Shown here: one piece after another, positions 1 through 8,900 of the stretch
Layout of the letters: each line of letters opens with the position of its first letter
Position numbering within the stretch: the first letter of the stretch is position 1
DNA from: Hyphomicrobiales bacterium
Lineage (GTDB): Bacteria > Pseudomonadota > Alphaproteobacteria > Rhizobiales > Rhizobiaceae
Reading direction: 5' to 3'
Assembly (NCBI GenBank): GCA_900469965.1
Contig: UBZP01000009.1
Location: 1-64,000, forward strand
Length of the DNA stretch: 64,000 nt
Notes under the pieces: generated by a model
What the model saw: the letters and a program-made list of their open reading frames with translations, nothing else
What the model was told of the DNA's origin: nothing
Databases searched by the model: none
Program-made: the position numbers and the translations under genes

Positions 1-3000
1 TCCAGCTGGTCCGCATAGAGGTCAAGGCGCGACTGTGCTGCGCTCTCGCCGTACATGTGGGCGACCGAGAAGTTGTGAACGGCGCCGTTCAGTTCGATCT
101 CGGCTTCCTCGGTGCTGTTCGTCGGAACGCCGTTTTCGAACTGCAGGCCGGTGATCTTCAAGAGCGTGTTGCCGCCGGTGAAGTAACCGTTGCTGTCGTA
201 GCTGCCCGAGCCGCGCGTGCCGTATTCGATCGTGCCGATCTCGCCGGCGACTGTGTGGGTGCCGAAGTTGTAGGAGATGTCGCCGTGGGCCAGCACGTAT
301 TTCGAGGTGCTGTCGCTGCCGTAGCCGATGAGCATCTCCTCGCCTGCGAACGCCGATCCGTTGTCGAAGACCGGGAAGCCGCCGCCGGCCCCCGTGCCCT
401 CGAGGAATCCGCCCCGCAGGAAGGCCTCGAGGTCGATCCCGTTGGAGCCGGAGGCATCGACGGTGATCGTGCCCTTCGGCTGCTCCGGCTGCAGTTCCGT
501 CGTCTGGTCGGCGAACTGGAGCTTCTCGACGTTCTTGACGGTGTCCGTCCCGTCGGCCGAGCCGTTGCGGTTGTCGGTGATGGTCCAGGTTCCGTTGGCG
601 TTCTGGACGATCGAGTAGTTCGACTTGTTGCCGCTGAAGACGGCGGTATCGACGCCCGCCCCGCCGTCGATCGTGTCGTTGCCGCCGCTGCCGGCAAGCT
701 TGTCGGCGCCGTCGCCGCCACCGATCGTGTCGCCATAGGCCGACCCGGTGAAGGTGTCGTCGCCGGCCGACCCGATGAACTTCTGCGCATAATTGGACAA
801 TGCACTGTAGATGTTCGCCGCGTTTCCGGCCCTGACGGCGCTGTAGAGCGCGTAGATCAGGTTCAACTGGGCGACATGCCCGGAACCGGGCGCAACGTCC
901 AGATCGAAGCCGGAGATCTTCAACTGCTCGGCAAGGCCGGTCAGAAGCCCGGCGTCGCCGGCACCCGGGGTGCCGCTGGTGACGCCGTCCACCCACTGCC
1001 CGAAGGTCAGGCTGTCGAGCGAACCGGAGATGCCGTGCCCGTAGGACATGCCATGACCGAGCATGTCGTAGGCGAGGTCGGTACCGCCGAGGACGACGCG
1101 GTCCGTCGTGGCGACAGTTCCTTCCTTGTAGTTGAAAGCGATCTGCTCGGCGTCCTTGTACTGGCTGGCCGCTTCGCCGCCGTAGAAGGTGAACGCACCG
1201 CCGGAAAGGCCGGCGAAGTAGTCGGCGATGAAGGTGGCGAAGTCGATGCCCCCCGTCGAGCCGGACGCGTCGATCGTCAGCGTGCCTTCCGGCGCGTCAT
1301 AGGCGTCGGCATGCTGGATGGTGAAGGTCTTGGTGGATACGTTGCCGGCCTCGTCGGTGACGGCGACGGTCACCTCATAGCTCTTCTGCGAGGCCGTCTC
1401 ATAGTCACCGAGCGGCTTGGCGAGCTTCAGGACGTTGCCGTCGAGGACGAACAGGCCGTCGGCGTCGTCGGTCAAGGAATAGACGAGCGCGCCGCCCTCA
1501 GGATCCGTCGCCGACAGGTTGCCGACGGTCGTGCCGGCAGCGGAGTTCTCGGCGACCGAGATGTTTTCCACCGAGGAAACGATGTGCGAGCTGAGCTTCA
1601 GCCCGGTCGGCACACCGTTGACGGGCGCGTCGACCGTCCCGTCGGAGAACTGCAGCTTCTCGATGCTCTTCAGCGTGTCGACGCCGTCGGTTATCTCGCC
1701 GGTGCGGTTGTCGGTGATCTTGAACGTGCCGTCGGCATTCTTCACGATCGTGTAGTCGGACTGCAGGCCGGTGTAGATCGCCGTGTCGGTGCCGGCACCG
1801 CCGTCGATCGTGTCGTTGCCGGCGCCGCCCGCCAGCGTATCGTCGCCGGCGTTGCCGCTGATCGTGTCGCCGAAGATCGTGCCGGCATAGCTGTCGGCGC
1901 CGGACGAACCGATGAAGTTCTGCGCATAGGCCGAAAGCAGCGCCTTGACGAACTCGATCTCCGCCGGCGTGCTGGAGTTCGGGCCGTGCATGAAGGTGCC
2001 CGCAACGATATTCGTCTCGCCATAGAGGCGGTTCATCAGGCCGGAGTCGTTGTAGAAGTCGAGGCCGGTGATCGACAGTTCGGTCCCCGTGCCGTCGCCG
2101 AAGGCGAGACCCTGAACCGTGCCGCCCACGACATGAACATCCTCGCCGGTGTTCGCCGAGCTGTTCGTATCGGCCCACCAGTAGCCGAGTTCGGAGCCGG
2201 TCAGCCAGACCTTGCTGCCATCCGAAAGCGTATAGGTGTATTTCGATGACGTGTTCGGCGCGAAAATGCCGTTAGCGTTGCCGACACCCTCCGGCAACGC
2301 ATCGAGCACCTTGCCGTAGATCGTCTCCAGATAGGTACTCCAGTCGATACCGCCGTTTGCGCCGGCAAGGGCCGTGTTGGCGTCGATGGTGATGGTGCCG
2401 CGTGCCGTGTCGCCTGCCTCTGCCGCATCCACCACATGCACCTGGAAGGTCTTGTCATGCGAAACGCCGTTGGCGTCGGTCGCCCGGATGGTCACGGAAT
2501 GCAGGTCCTCGGCCTCATAGTCGAGGTTGCCGTTGACCGTCAGGTAGTAACGTATCGTGCCGTTGACCTCGCGCGTCGTCAGCGAGAACAGCCCGCCGGC
2601 GTCGTCAACCAGCACCGCACTCGTCGGAACGAAGCTGAGGTCGTTGCCGATCGGCATGACATAGCCGATCTCGGTTCCGGCCTCGACGTTCTCGACCACG
2701 CTCATATAGGTCTTGCCGGTCGGCGCCGCGCTCACCGTGAAGGGATCGTCGGTCGACTGGATGGTGATCGTCTGGCGGGTGGTGTTGGTGCCGTCGCTGA
2801 CGTCGACGACGAGGTCGTAGGCGCCGTTGACCGCGCTCGCACCTTCGTAGTCGAGCGGCGAGCGCAGGATCACGCTGATCGAGCCGTCGGTGTTGGTCTT
2901 CAGCATGAACATGCCGTTGTCGCCCTCGCCCGAGGCGAGCGTGTAGGTCAGCGCCTGGCCTTCCGGGTCGGTGGCCGAGAGCGTGCCGACGGTCGAGCCG

Positions 3001-3368
3001 GTGCGGGCGGACTCCGAAACGGTCGTGTTGGAGAGCGTGACGTCTGCCGGGGCTTCGTTCACGTCGTTGACGTTCACGGTGAAGATGTGGGCATCGGTAT
3101 TCGATTCGGCATCCCTCACGCGGATCTCGATATCGAAGGAGCCGCCCAGCGCCTCGAAGTCGATCGGCCCGTTGACGATGAGGTTCCCGGTTGCCGCCTC
3201 ATACTTCAGGAATGAGGCGCTCCCGAGTCTCACTGCCAAGTTGATGTTGGAATTCAGCCCGTCAGGGTCGCTGGCGGCCACCGTCCCCACCACGGTGCCG
3301 ATCGGCGTGTTCTCGTCCAGGACGAGCGGCCATGGAGTGATTACGACATTTGAGTTTCCAGCGGGCAT
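1..3368 (-). CDS. Giant RTX protein with cadherin-like and repeated HasA-like hemophore domains (partial, 3' end outside window)
   Basis: The minus-strand frame is open from ATG 3368 to the window edge (1122 codons, no stop seen), so the C-terminus is missing. The start is preceded by AGAGGG at about 10 nt. Modules, by residue: cadherin-like repeats at about 5-320; HasA-like domain 1 at 323-485; RTX nonapeptides (GNAGDDTLAGGAGNDTI) at 490-530 and a short ITDNR module to 580; cadherin-like at 590-690; HasA-like domain 2 at 695-865; RTX at 868-910; HasA-like domain 3 from 966 onward. Each HasA-like domain matches the hemophore HasA in order: GGxDxxxFL helix, a beta hairpin carrying Tyr then His before a GxLDSLxFG-type strand, and a SGxDL...QLNLIYAL-type helical end. 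Tyr396/His412, Tyr767/His778 and Tyr1033/His1038 sit where HasA uses Tyr75 and His83. There is no Sec signal, as expected for type I export. Heme binding is inference. Adhesion through the cadherin-like parts is also possible. Confidence 0.85.
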   Translation of the reverse strand, partial: MPAGNSNVVITPWPLVLDENTPIGTVVGTVAASDPDGLNSNINLAVRLGSASFLKYEAATGNLIVNGPIDFEALGGSFDIEIRVRDAESNTDAHIFTVNVNDVNEAPADVTLSNTTVSESARTGSTVGTLSATDPEGQALTYTLASGEGDNGMFMLKTNTDGSISVILRSPLDYEGASAVNGAYDLVVDVSDGTNTTRQTITIQSTDDPFTVSAAPTGKTYMSVVENVEAGTEIGYVMPIGNDLSFVPTSAVLVDDAGGLFSLTTREVNGTIRYYLTVNGNLDYEAEDLHSVTIRATDANGVSHDKTFQVHVVDAAEAGDTARGTITIDANTALAGANGGIDWSTYLETIYGKVLDALPEGVGNANGIFAPNTSSKYTYTLSDGSKVWLTGSELGYWWADTNSSANTGEDVHVVGGTVQGLAFGDGTGTELSITGLDFYNDSGLMNRLYGETNIVAGTFMHGPNSSTPAEIEFVKALLSAYAQNFIGSSGADSYAGTIFGDTISGNAGDDTLAGGAGNDTIDGGAGTDTAIYTGLQSDYTIVKNADGTFKITDNRTGEITDGVDTLKSIEKLQFSDGTVDAPVNGVPTGLKLSSHIVSSVENISVAENSAAGTTVGNLSATDPEGGALVYSLTDDADGLFVLDGNVLKLAKPLGDYETASQKSYEVTVAVTDEAGNVSTKTFTIQHADAYDAPEGTLTIDASGSTGGIDFATFIADYFAGLSGGAFTFYGGEAASQYKDAEQIAFNYKEGTVATTDRVVLGGTDLAYDMLGHGMSYGHGISGSLDSLTFGQWVDGVTSGTPGAGDAGLLTGLAEQLKISGFDLDVAPGSGHVAQLNLIYALYSAVRAGNAANIYSALSNYAQKFIGSAGDDTFTGSAYGDTIGGGDGADKLAGSGGNDTIDGGAGVDTAVFSGNKSNYSIVQNANGTWTITDNRNGSADGTDTVKNVEKLQFADQTTELQPEQPKGTITVDASGSNGIDLEAFLRGGFLEGTGAGGGFPVFDNGSAFAGEEMLIGYGSDSTSKYVLAHGDISYNFGTHTVAGEIGTIEYGTRGSGSYDSNGYFTGGNTLLKITGLQFENGVPTNSTEEAEIELNGAVHNFSVAHMYGESAAQSRLDLYADQL

Positions 3369-3446
3369 CGCAGCATTTCCCTCTATCTTCGAGGCGCCGC
3401 TGACGACGCCCCCTAGGTTTGGTCGGTGCCGGTGCACCGGCGTTAG

Positions 3447-3484
3447 AAGAACCGGCGCCGCGATCCCGAAGGCCCCGCGGCGCC
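3447..3484 (-). terminator. Hairpin between the two HasA-like genes
   Basis: A perfect 9-bp stem (GGCGCCGCG/CGCGGCGCC, 3454-3462 with 3476-3484) is followed on the minus strand by GGTTCTTCT. It lies just after the stop of the 3503-4393 gene and before the start of the giant gene, so it may act as a terminator or attenuator that lowers expression of the giant gene relative to the small one. Confidence 0.4.
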
Positions 3485-3502
3485 GATGACAGGTCGATCA
3501 GG

Positions 3503-4393
3503 CTAGATCAGGTCGGAGGCCGTCACGGCGCTGGCGACTTCGATGAGGAAATCGCTGCCGCCGGCGTCATGCCCGTAGAGAAACCCGTCCGCCCAGAACA
3601 CCTCGCCGGCCTCATCGGCGGCGCCGGTCGTATCCCACGTGAACGCCCAGGCGAGGTCGATCTTGTCGGTGCCGGAGACGAAGTCGGTGATCGTGTCGCC
3701 GTCGCCCTGCACGCCGGAACCGAACACGAAGGTGTCCGCGTCGGCGCCGCCCGTCAGCGTGTCCGCGCCCGCGCCGCCGTTGATCGTGTCGGCACCTGCG
3801 CCGCCGTTCAGCGTGTCGGCCCCGCCGTTGCCGTTGAGCGTATCGGCGCTGATGCTGGCGGTGATCGTGTCCGCGCCGGCGCCGCCGTTGAAGGTGATGC
3901 TGTTGGCGGCGTTGTTGAACAGGTAGTTCTCGAACGCCGTCTCGTTGCCCTGCAGCAGGCCGAAGAAGGTGCTGTTCAGCGCATTGCCGGCGCCCGAGCC
4001 GGAAAGGGCAAGGCCGGTGATGCTCAGGGCCGAGGAGGCAAGGCTCAAGTCGGTGCCGGAGAAGGAGGCCGACGGCGAGGCGACCGAGGTGCCGCCGTTC
4101 AAAAGGTCGGTGCCGATGCTCAGGCTGTCCAGCGTGCCGCTGAGGGTGCCGGTCGAGTAGACGAAGTCGCCCTGGGCCACCAGCGCGTTGTTGGAACCGC
4201 TGCCGGACGGCGGCTGGATGCCGTATTCGATGTAGTCGTTGGTCGGGGTCGTCGTTGCCGTATTGGGGACGAACACGCCGGCATTGCCGGTCCCGGTGAC
4301 CGGGTTGGGGCTAAACCCCCCGTTGAAATTGTCGAGAAGAGAATTGACGTCGACGCCGCTCGCAGAGTCCACGGTAATCGCAATAGTAGCCAT
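3503..4393 (-). CDS. Single-domain HasA-like RTX protein, type I secretion substrate
   Basis: 296 residues. ATG 4393 is chosen because AAAGGGATT precedes it; an in-frame ATG at 4429 lacks a comparable site. Residues 3-165 follow the HasA hemophore pattern: GVDVNSLLDNF near the N-terminus, a GDFVYSTGTLSGTLDSLSIG hairpin, SITGLAL, then the STFFGLLQGNETAF helix. Tyr79 occupies the HasA Tyr75 position, but the His83 position is Gly82, so any heme would be held by Tyr alone. Residues 168-225 are RTX calcium-binding repeats (GGADTLNGGAGADTI type). Residues 225-296 form an M10-peptidase-like C-terminal beta domain (DTITDFVSGTDKIDL) ending in SDLI, the style of a type I secretion signal. It lies 134 bp upstream of the giant multi-HasA gene on the same strand. 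A haem-scavenging role is inferred from the fold only. Confidence 0.85.
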   Translation of the reverse strand: MATIAITVDSASGVDVNSLLDNFNGGFSPNPVTGTGNAGVFVPNTATTTPTNDYIEYGIQPPSGSGSNNALVAQGDFVYSTGTLSGTLDSLSIGTDLLNGGTSVASPSASFSGTDLSLASSALSITGLALSGSGAGNALNSTFFGLLQGNETAFENYLFNNAANSITFNGGAGADTITASISADTLNGNGGADTLNGGAGADTINGGAGADTLTGGADADTFVFGSGVQGDGDTITDFVSGTDKIDLAWAFTWDTTGAADEAGEVFWADGFLYGHDAGGSDFLIEVASAVTASDLI

Positions 4394-5064
4394 GTCGATA
4401 ATCCCTTTCAGGGGACGCGCAGAGGGCACGCCCCGTCGTTGAAGGAGTTAGCTTGATGACCAGTCATTATGTGACTGTTGCCGATGGCGCCCTGCCAGAG
4501 GGACAACCGGACGACAGAAGGCGAAAGACCGCAGGTATCTGATTTTACGCAACAATTTACGCCCCATTTGCGCGACGGCAAAGCTCCGCCGCCCGACCCG
4601 CCAAGGCGCGTCGGTCAGTTGTCCAGCGATGAAAATGTACCGATTGCCGGCCCGCCCCTTCGGCGTTCCCGCATCCATGCCCTAAGGCGTACCGCAAAGG
4701 GCGGTCCGCGCCCGACGACCCACAGGGTTGCAATCTTCCGATCGGCAACCGAGCGAGCCGAGGCAACCATTAGTTATCATGATTTTTAGAGTCAAGTATC
4801 AAATTGGAGCTATGTCTGAATTTTTGGTGACGGCTCCATTGCCAGGTCCGGGGGGATCTCCGCCACCGCCGTCAAGGCCCGAGCGGCCGTCATGCCATCG
4901 CGCCATCCGGGGCGCACGCGGCCATGACCGCTTTTTTGCAATCTTAAGACTGTTGGAAATTGTCGCTCGTCGCAACTGGTGATACGTGTTAACAACCCGT
5001 AAAAGCAGAATCGTGGCGACGCCACTACCCTGCGCTGCCCTTCGATCCCATCCGGAGAATACAG
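4394..5064. other. Divergent intergenic region, no gene seen
   Basis: 671 bp between the divergent starts of the HasA-like gene (minus) and the porin gene (plus). Short open frames here are rich in Arg/Pro/Ala, lack ribosome-binding sites and resemble nothing. The stretch from about 4760 to 5060 is AT-richer than its surroundings and presumably holds the porin promoter. I could not pick convincing -35/-10 boxes. Confidence 0.5.
4461..4477. promoter_or_regulatory. 17-bp palindrome upstream of the HasA-like gene
   Basis: CAGTCA-TTATG-TGACTG is a perfect 6-5-6 inverted repeat, 68-84 nt upstream of ATG 4393. It is a plausible operator for a dimeric regulator. It does not match the iron-response motifs I know for rhizobia (RirA TGA-N9-TCA, or the Irr ICE box). 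Confidence 0.35.
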
Positions 5065-5826
5065 TTGTCCAAGCTGAGCATAGTTGCCGTCGGTTCGATC
5101 GCAGCGGCCCTGTTTGATGCGCCCGCCCCGTTGGCCGCCGATGTCGCGCCGCCGCCGGCCGCCGGGTCCTGGTCGGGCTGCTATGTCGGCGCGAATGCCG
5201 GCTTCACCCGGGCCGACGTCGATGCGACCGACGCTCCGTTCCGTGACGGCCCCTTCGGCGGCAGCGGCATTTCCTGGAACACCGCCGGCGCGCCCTACGA
5301 GACGATCGGCACCGACGATGCCGGCATATCCGGCGGCCTCGAGGCGGGCTGCGACTACCAGGTCGACCTCGGCGGCACCGCCTTCGTGCTCGGCGGCGTC
5401 GCCGATTTCTCGCTGATGAACCTCGGCGCCACCGGCACCTCGGCGATCAGCGCCGACACCCATACGCGCTTCGACGTCGACTGGGCCGCGAGCGCACGCC
5501 TGCGCGCCGGCATCGCCGCCTCCGACGCGCTCTTCTACGTCACCGGCGGCTATGCCCTGGCCGACATCGACGTCAGCGCCTACGACCGCACCGGCCCGAC
5601 GCTGATGGATGTGAAGGGCGGCGGCACCGAGGGCGGCTGGGTCGCCGGCGGCGGCGTCGAATGGCGCTTCCGGCCGGAATGGTCGGTCGGCCTCGAATAC
5701 CTGCACTACGACTTCGGGACCGTGACGGCGACGGGGGCGGCGACCTTCCCGTCCGAAGCCTATCCGCGCTTCGACAACGACGTCACCTTCGACACGATCC
5801 GCATCGGGCTGAAGTGGCGGATGTGA
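5065..5826 (+). CDS. Outer-membrane beta-barrel porin family protein (Omp25/RopB type)
   Basis: 253 residues from a TTG start at 5065 with GGAGAAT just upstream. No ATG fits the signal peptide, so TTG is preferred. The N-terminus (about 1-24) is a Sec signal ending APLAAD. The mature protein has the alternating aromatic/glycine pattern of an eight-stranded barrel: WSGCYVGANAGF as first strand, WAASARLRAGI, FYVTGGYALADI, GWVAGGGVEWRF, and WSVGLEYLHYDFG near the end. It closes in DTIRIGLKWRM, the C-terminal strand ending usual for the OmpA-like/porin group of Hyphomicrobiales. Two Cys (in GCYVG and AGCDYQ) could form a disulfide. It is monocistronic or co-transcribed with the collar-RTX gene 74 bp downstream. 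The role is likely envelope stability; no specific ligand can be read. Confidence 0.85.
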   Translation: MSKLSIVAVGSIAAALFDAPAPLAADVAPPPAAGSWSGCYVGANAGFTRADVDATDAPFRDGPFGGSGISWNTAGAPYETIGTDDAGISGGLEAGCDYQVDLGGTAFVLGGVADFSLMNLGATGTSAISADTHTRFDVDWAASARLRAGIAASDALFYVTGGYALADIDVSAYDRTGPTLMDVKGGGTEGGWVAGGGVEWRFRPEWSVGLEYLHYDFGTVTATGAATFPSEAYPRFDNDVTFDTIRIGLKWRM

Positions 5827-5900
5827 CCTGACAATGGGGACCGGCACGGCCGTCCGCCGCAACGGAGCGGGATGGGCGACTGCCGGATGGGGATAAATCC

Positions 5901-8900
5901 ATGGCTTTGAACAACTACCAGGAATCGCTTGTACTCACCCAGGCCATCTCGCTCACCGGCATGTTTCCGCAGCGACCGGACGACTTCAGCACCGGTGGCG
6001 ATGCCGGCATCCTGGCGGAGATCCGCACCTTCGCCTTCCACCTCAATGACGACCATCAGAGCCCGTCGGCCGAGGGCCAGGTTCTCGCCATCCATAGCAA
6101 CACCGCGCTGTTCTCCCTGATCGGGACCCAGTACGGCGGCGATGGCAGAACCACTTTCCACTTGCCGGATCTTGCCGGACGGGTGGTCGTCGGGACCGAT
6201 TTGGACTATCCCGGCATGGTCAGCGGATCCGGCGCCAGCACCCTGAACGGCAGCCAGCTTCCGGCCACGCTCGGCGGATCCAGCGCGGCGATCGACAACG
6301 TTCAGCCATCGCTGACCATCACGATGGCCATCCGCGCCACCGACCCCGGCTACAATGCCTCGGCGGACGTCATCGGCGGCATCCTGCAGTTTGCCGGCAG
6401 TTTCGTGCCGGCAGGCTATATCCCTGCCGATGGCCGGACGGTGTCCAGGCTGGACTATCCCGACCTGTTCGATGCGATCGGCTACACCTATGGCGGATCG
6501 GGAGACTTCTTCAACGTCCCCGACCTCACCGGCAAGACGATCATCGGCGCATCGACGGAAACGCCGCTGGGTACGACGGTCGGCCAGTCGACGGTCTCGC
6601 TCGCCCCCGGCGAAATGCCCGCGCAGGCCGGCGGAACGGGGCAGACCTACGACAACCGCCAGCCGTCCGTGGCGATGCACTACATCATAAGCCTCGAAGG
6701 GATCTACCCCTACGAAGGCTACAACGAGCAGGGCACCGTGCTCGGCGAGGTCGTGGCCTTCGCCGGCGACGTCAGCCAGATACCGGACGGATGGATGCTC
6801 GCGGACGGCCGCGCGCTATCGATCCAGATGAACCAGGCCCTGTTCAGCCTGCTCGGCACCCAGTTCGGCGGCGACGGGGTTACCTGGTTCGCCCTGCCGG
6901 ATCTGCGCGATCGCGCCGTCATCGGTTCCGGCGAAGACAACGGCCAGACCTTCACCGTCGGCCAGACGCTCGGCACCAATGACGGCACCGTCCAGATGTC
7001 CGACATACCCGCGGTTCACATCGAGGGCACGAGCGGCGCCGATCACTACTACGGCAGCAACCAGGCCGATACGATCAACGGCCATGACGGCGGCGACACG
7101 CTGGCCGGAAACGGCGGCAACGACGTGCTGACGGGCGGCGCGGGCGACGACAGCATCGATGCCGGCGCCGGCGACGACAGCATCAACGGCGGCGCGGGAA
7201 ATAACACCCTCAAGGGCGGCAGCGGCGCGGATATCTTCACCGTCGGGGCGGGCAGCGACGTCATCGTCGACTTCAACCTCGCCGAGGACCGGCTGGACGG
7301 CGCCTTCGCCGCCACGATCCGGAGCCTTGCGGACCTGCAGGCGCTCGTGGTCGATCCGGCGAACACCACCGATGCGATCCTGGATCTCGGCAACGGCGCG
7401 ACCGTCACCCTGCAAGGCGTCGATTGGCGCTCGTTGACGCTCGACAACCTCGTCGGCGTCAATGACGATGCGCCGGTTGTGACGAGCGTGAGCGTTCCGG
7501 CAAACGGCATTTACAAGGCCGGCCAGAACCTCGACTTCACGGTCAATCTCTCCGAAGCCGTCCTCGTCGACACCTCAGGCGGGACGCCAGGGTTTGCCGT
7601 GACGGTGGGCACGGACACGGTCTATGCCACTTATGTGTCCGGCAGCGGCACCTCCGCGCTCTTGTTCCGGGTGACGCTCGTCGACGGCCTCCAGGATGCA
7701 GACGGCATCTCCGTTTCCGGCGCGATCGACCTGAACGGCGCGACGTTACAGGACGCCGCCGGCAACGAAATCGTACCAACGTTGAATTCCGTCGGCGCTA
7801 CCACCGGCGTTCTCGTCGACAGTGTGCGTCCCACGGCCACCATTGCCATCGCTGACAGGGTGCTGGCGCCGCTCGAGACCACCACCGTCACGATCACCTT
7901 CAGCGAGGCCGTCACCGGTCTTTCGACCGACGATTTCGCGGTCGCCAACGGTATGCTGTCCGGGCTCGCCTCCGCCGATGGCGGCGTCACCTGGACGGCG
8001 ACGCTCACGGTCGATCTCGTCACCGACCCCACGAACATCATTGTCCTCGACACGGCCGGCGTCACCGATCTCGCCGGCAACGCCGGCTCCGGCCTGACGG
8101 TCTCGGTCAACTACGCCATTGAAGGCGGCGTGCCTGCGAACGTCCCGCCGACGCTCACCGGCGACCTGTCCGCCACGGTCAAGGAAGGCGGCAGCTACGA
8201 GATCACCACCGCCGACCTGAACTTCGCCGACTCCGACGACAGCGCCGCAAGCGTGCGCTTCACCGTTTCCGCCCTCTCGAACGGCAAGGTCTATGTCGAC
8301 GGCAAGGTGGCGACGAGCTTCACCGGCGCCGAGCTTGCCGCGGGCAAGGTCAGCTTCCTCCACTCGGGCGCCGAATCGACCAAGGCCTCCTTCAAGGTTT
8401 CCGTCGAGGACGGCGACGAGGACGGCTCGATCCCGGCAACCTCGACGTTTGACCTGACGGTCAGCCCGGTCAACGACGCGCCGAAGCTCACCGGCGACCT
8501 GAAGGCGACGGTGCAGGAAGGCGGCAGCTACGAGATCACCACCGCCGACCTGAACGTCTCCGACGCCGACGACAGCGCCGCAAACGTGCGCTTCACCGTC
8601 TCCGCCCTCTCGAACGGCAAGGTCTATGTCGACGGCAAGGTGGCGACGAGCTTCACCGGCGCCGAGCTCGCCGAGGGCAAGGTCAGCTTCCATCACACCG
8701 GCGCGGAGACGACCAAGGCCTCCTTCAAGGTGTCCGTCGAGGATGGCAACGAGGATGGCTCGATCCCGGCAAGCTCGACGTTTGACCTGACGGTCAGCCC
8801 GGTCAACGACGCGCCGAAGCTCACCGGCAACCTGAAGGCGACGGTGCAGGAAGGCGGCAGCTACAAGCTGACCACCGCCGACCTGAGCTTCTCCGACACC

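Noticed and set aside
57..2249. A 730-codon plus-strand open frame opposite the HasA/cadherin giant
   Set aside because: It is a GC-driven antisense shadow: rich in Val/Arg/Gly/Asp, no domain, no ribosome-binding site. The minus strand carries clear cadherin, HasA and RTX motifs in a frame that never stops.
4448..4982. Short open frames in the divergent HasA-like/porin region
   Set aside because: Unstructured composition, conflicting strands and no start signals. Kept as intergenic.
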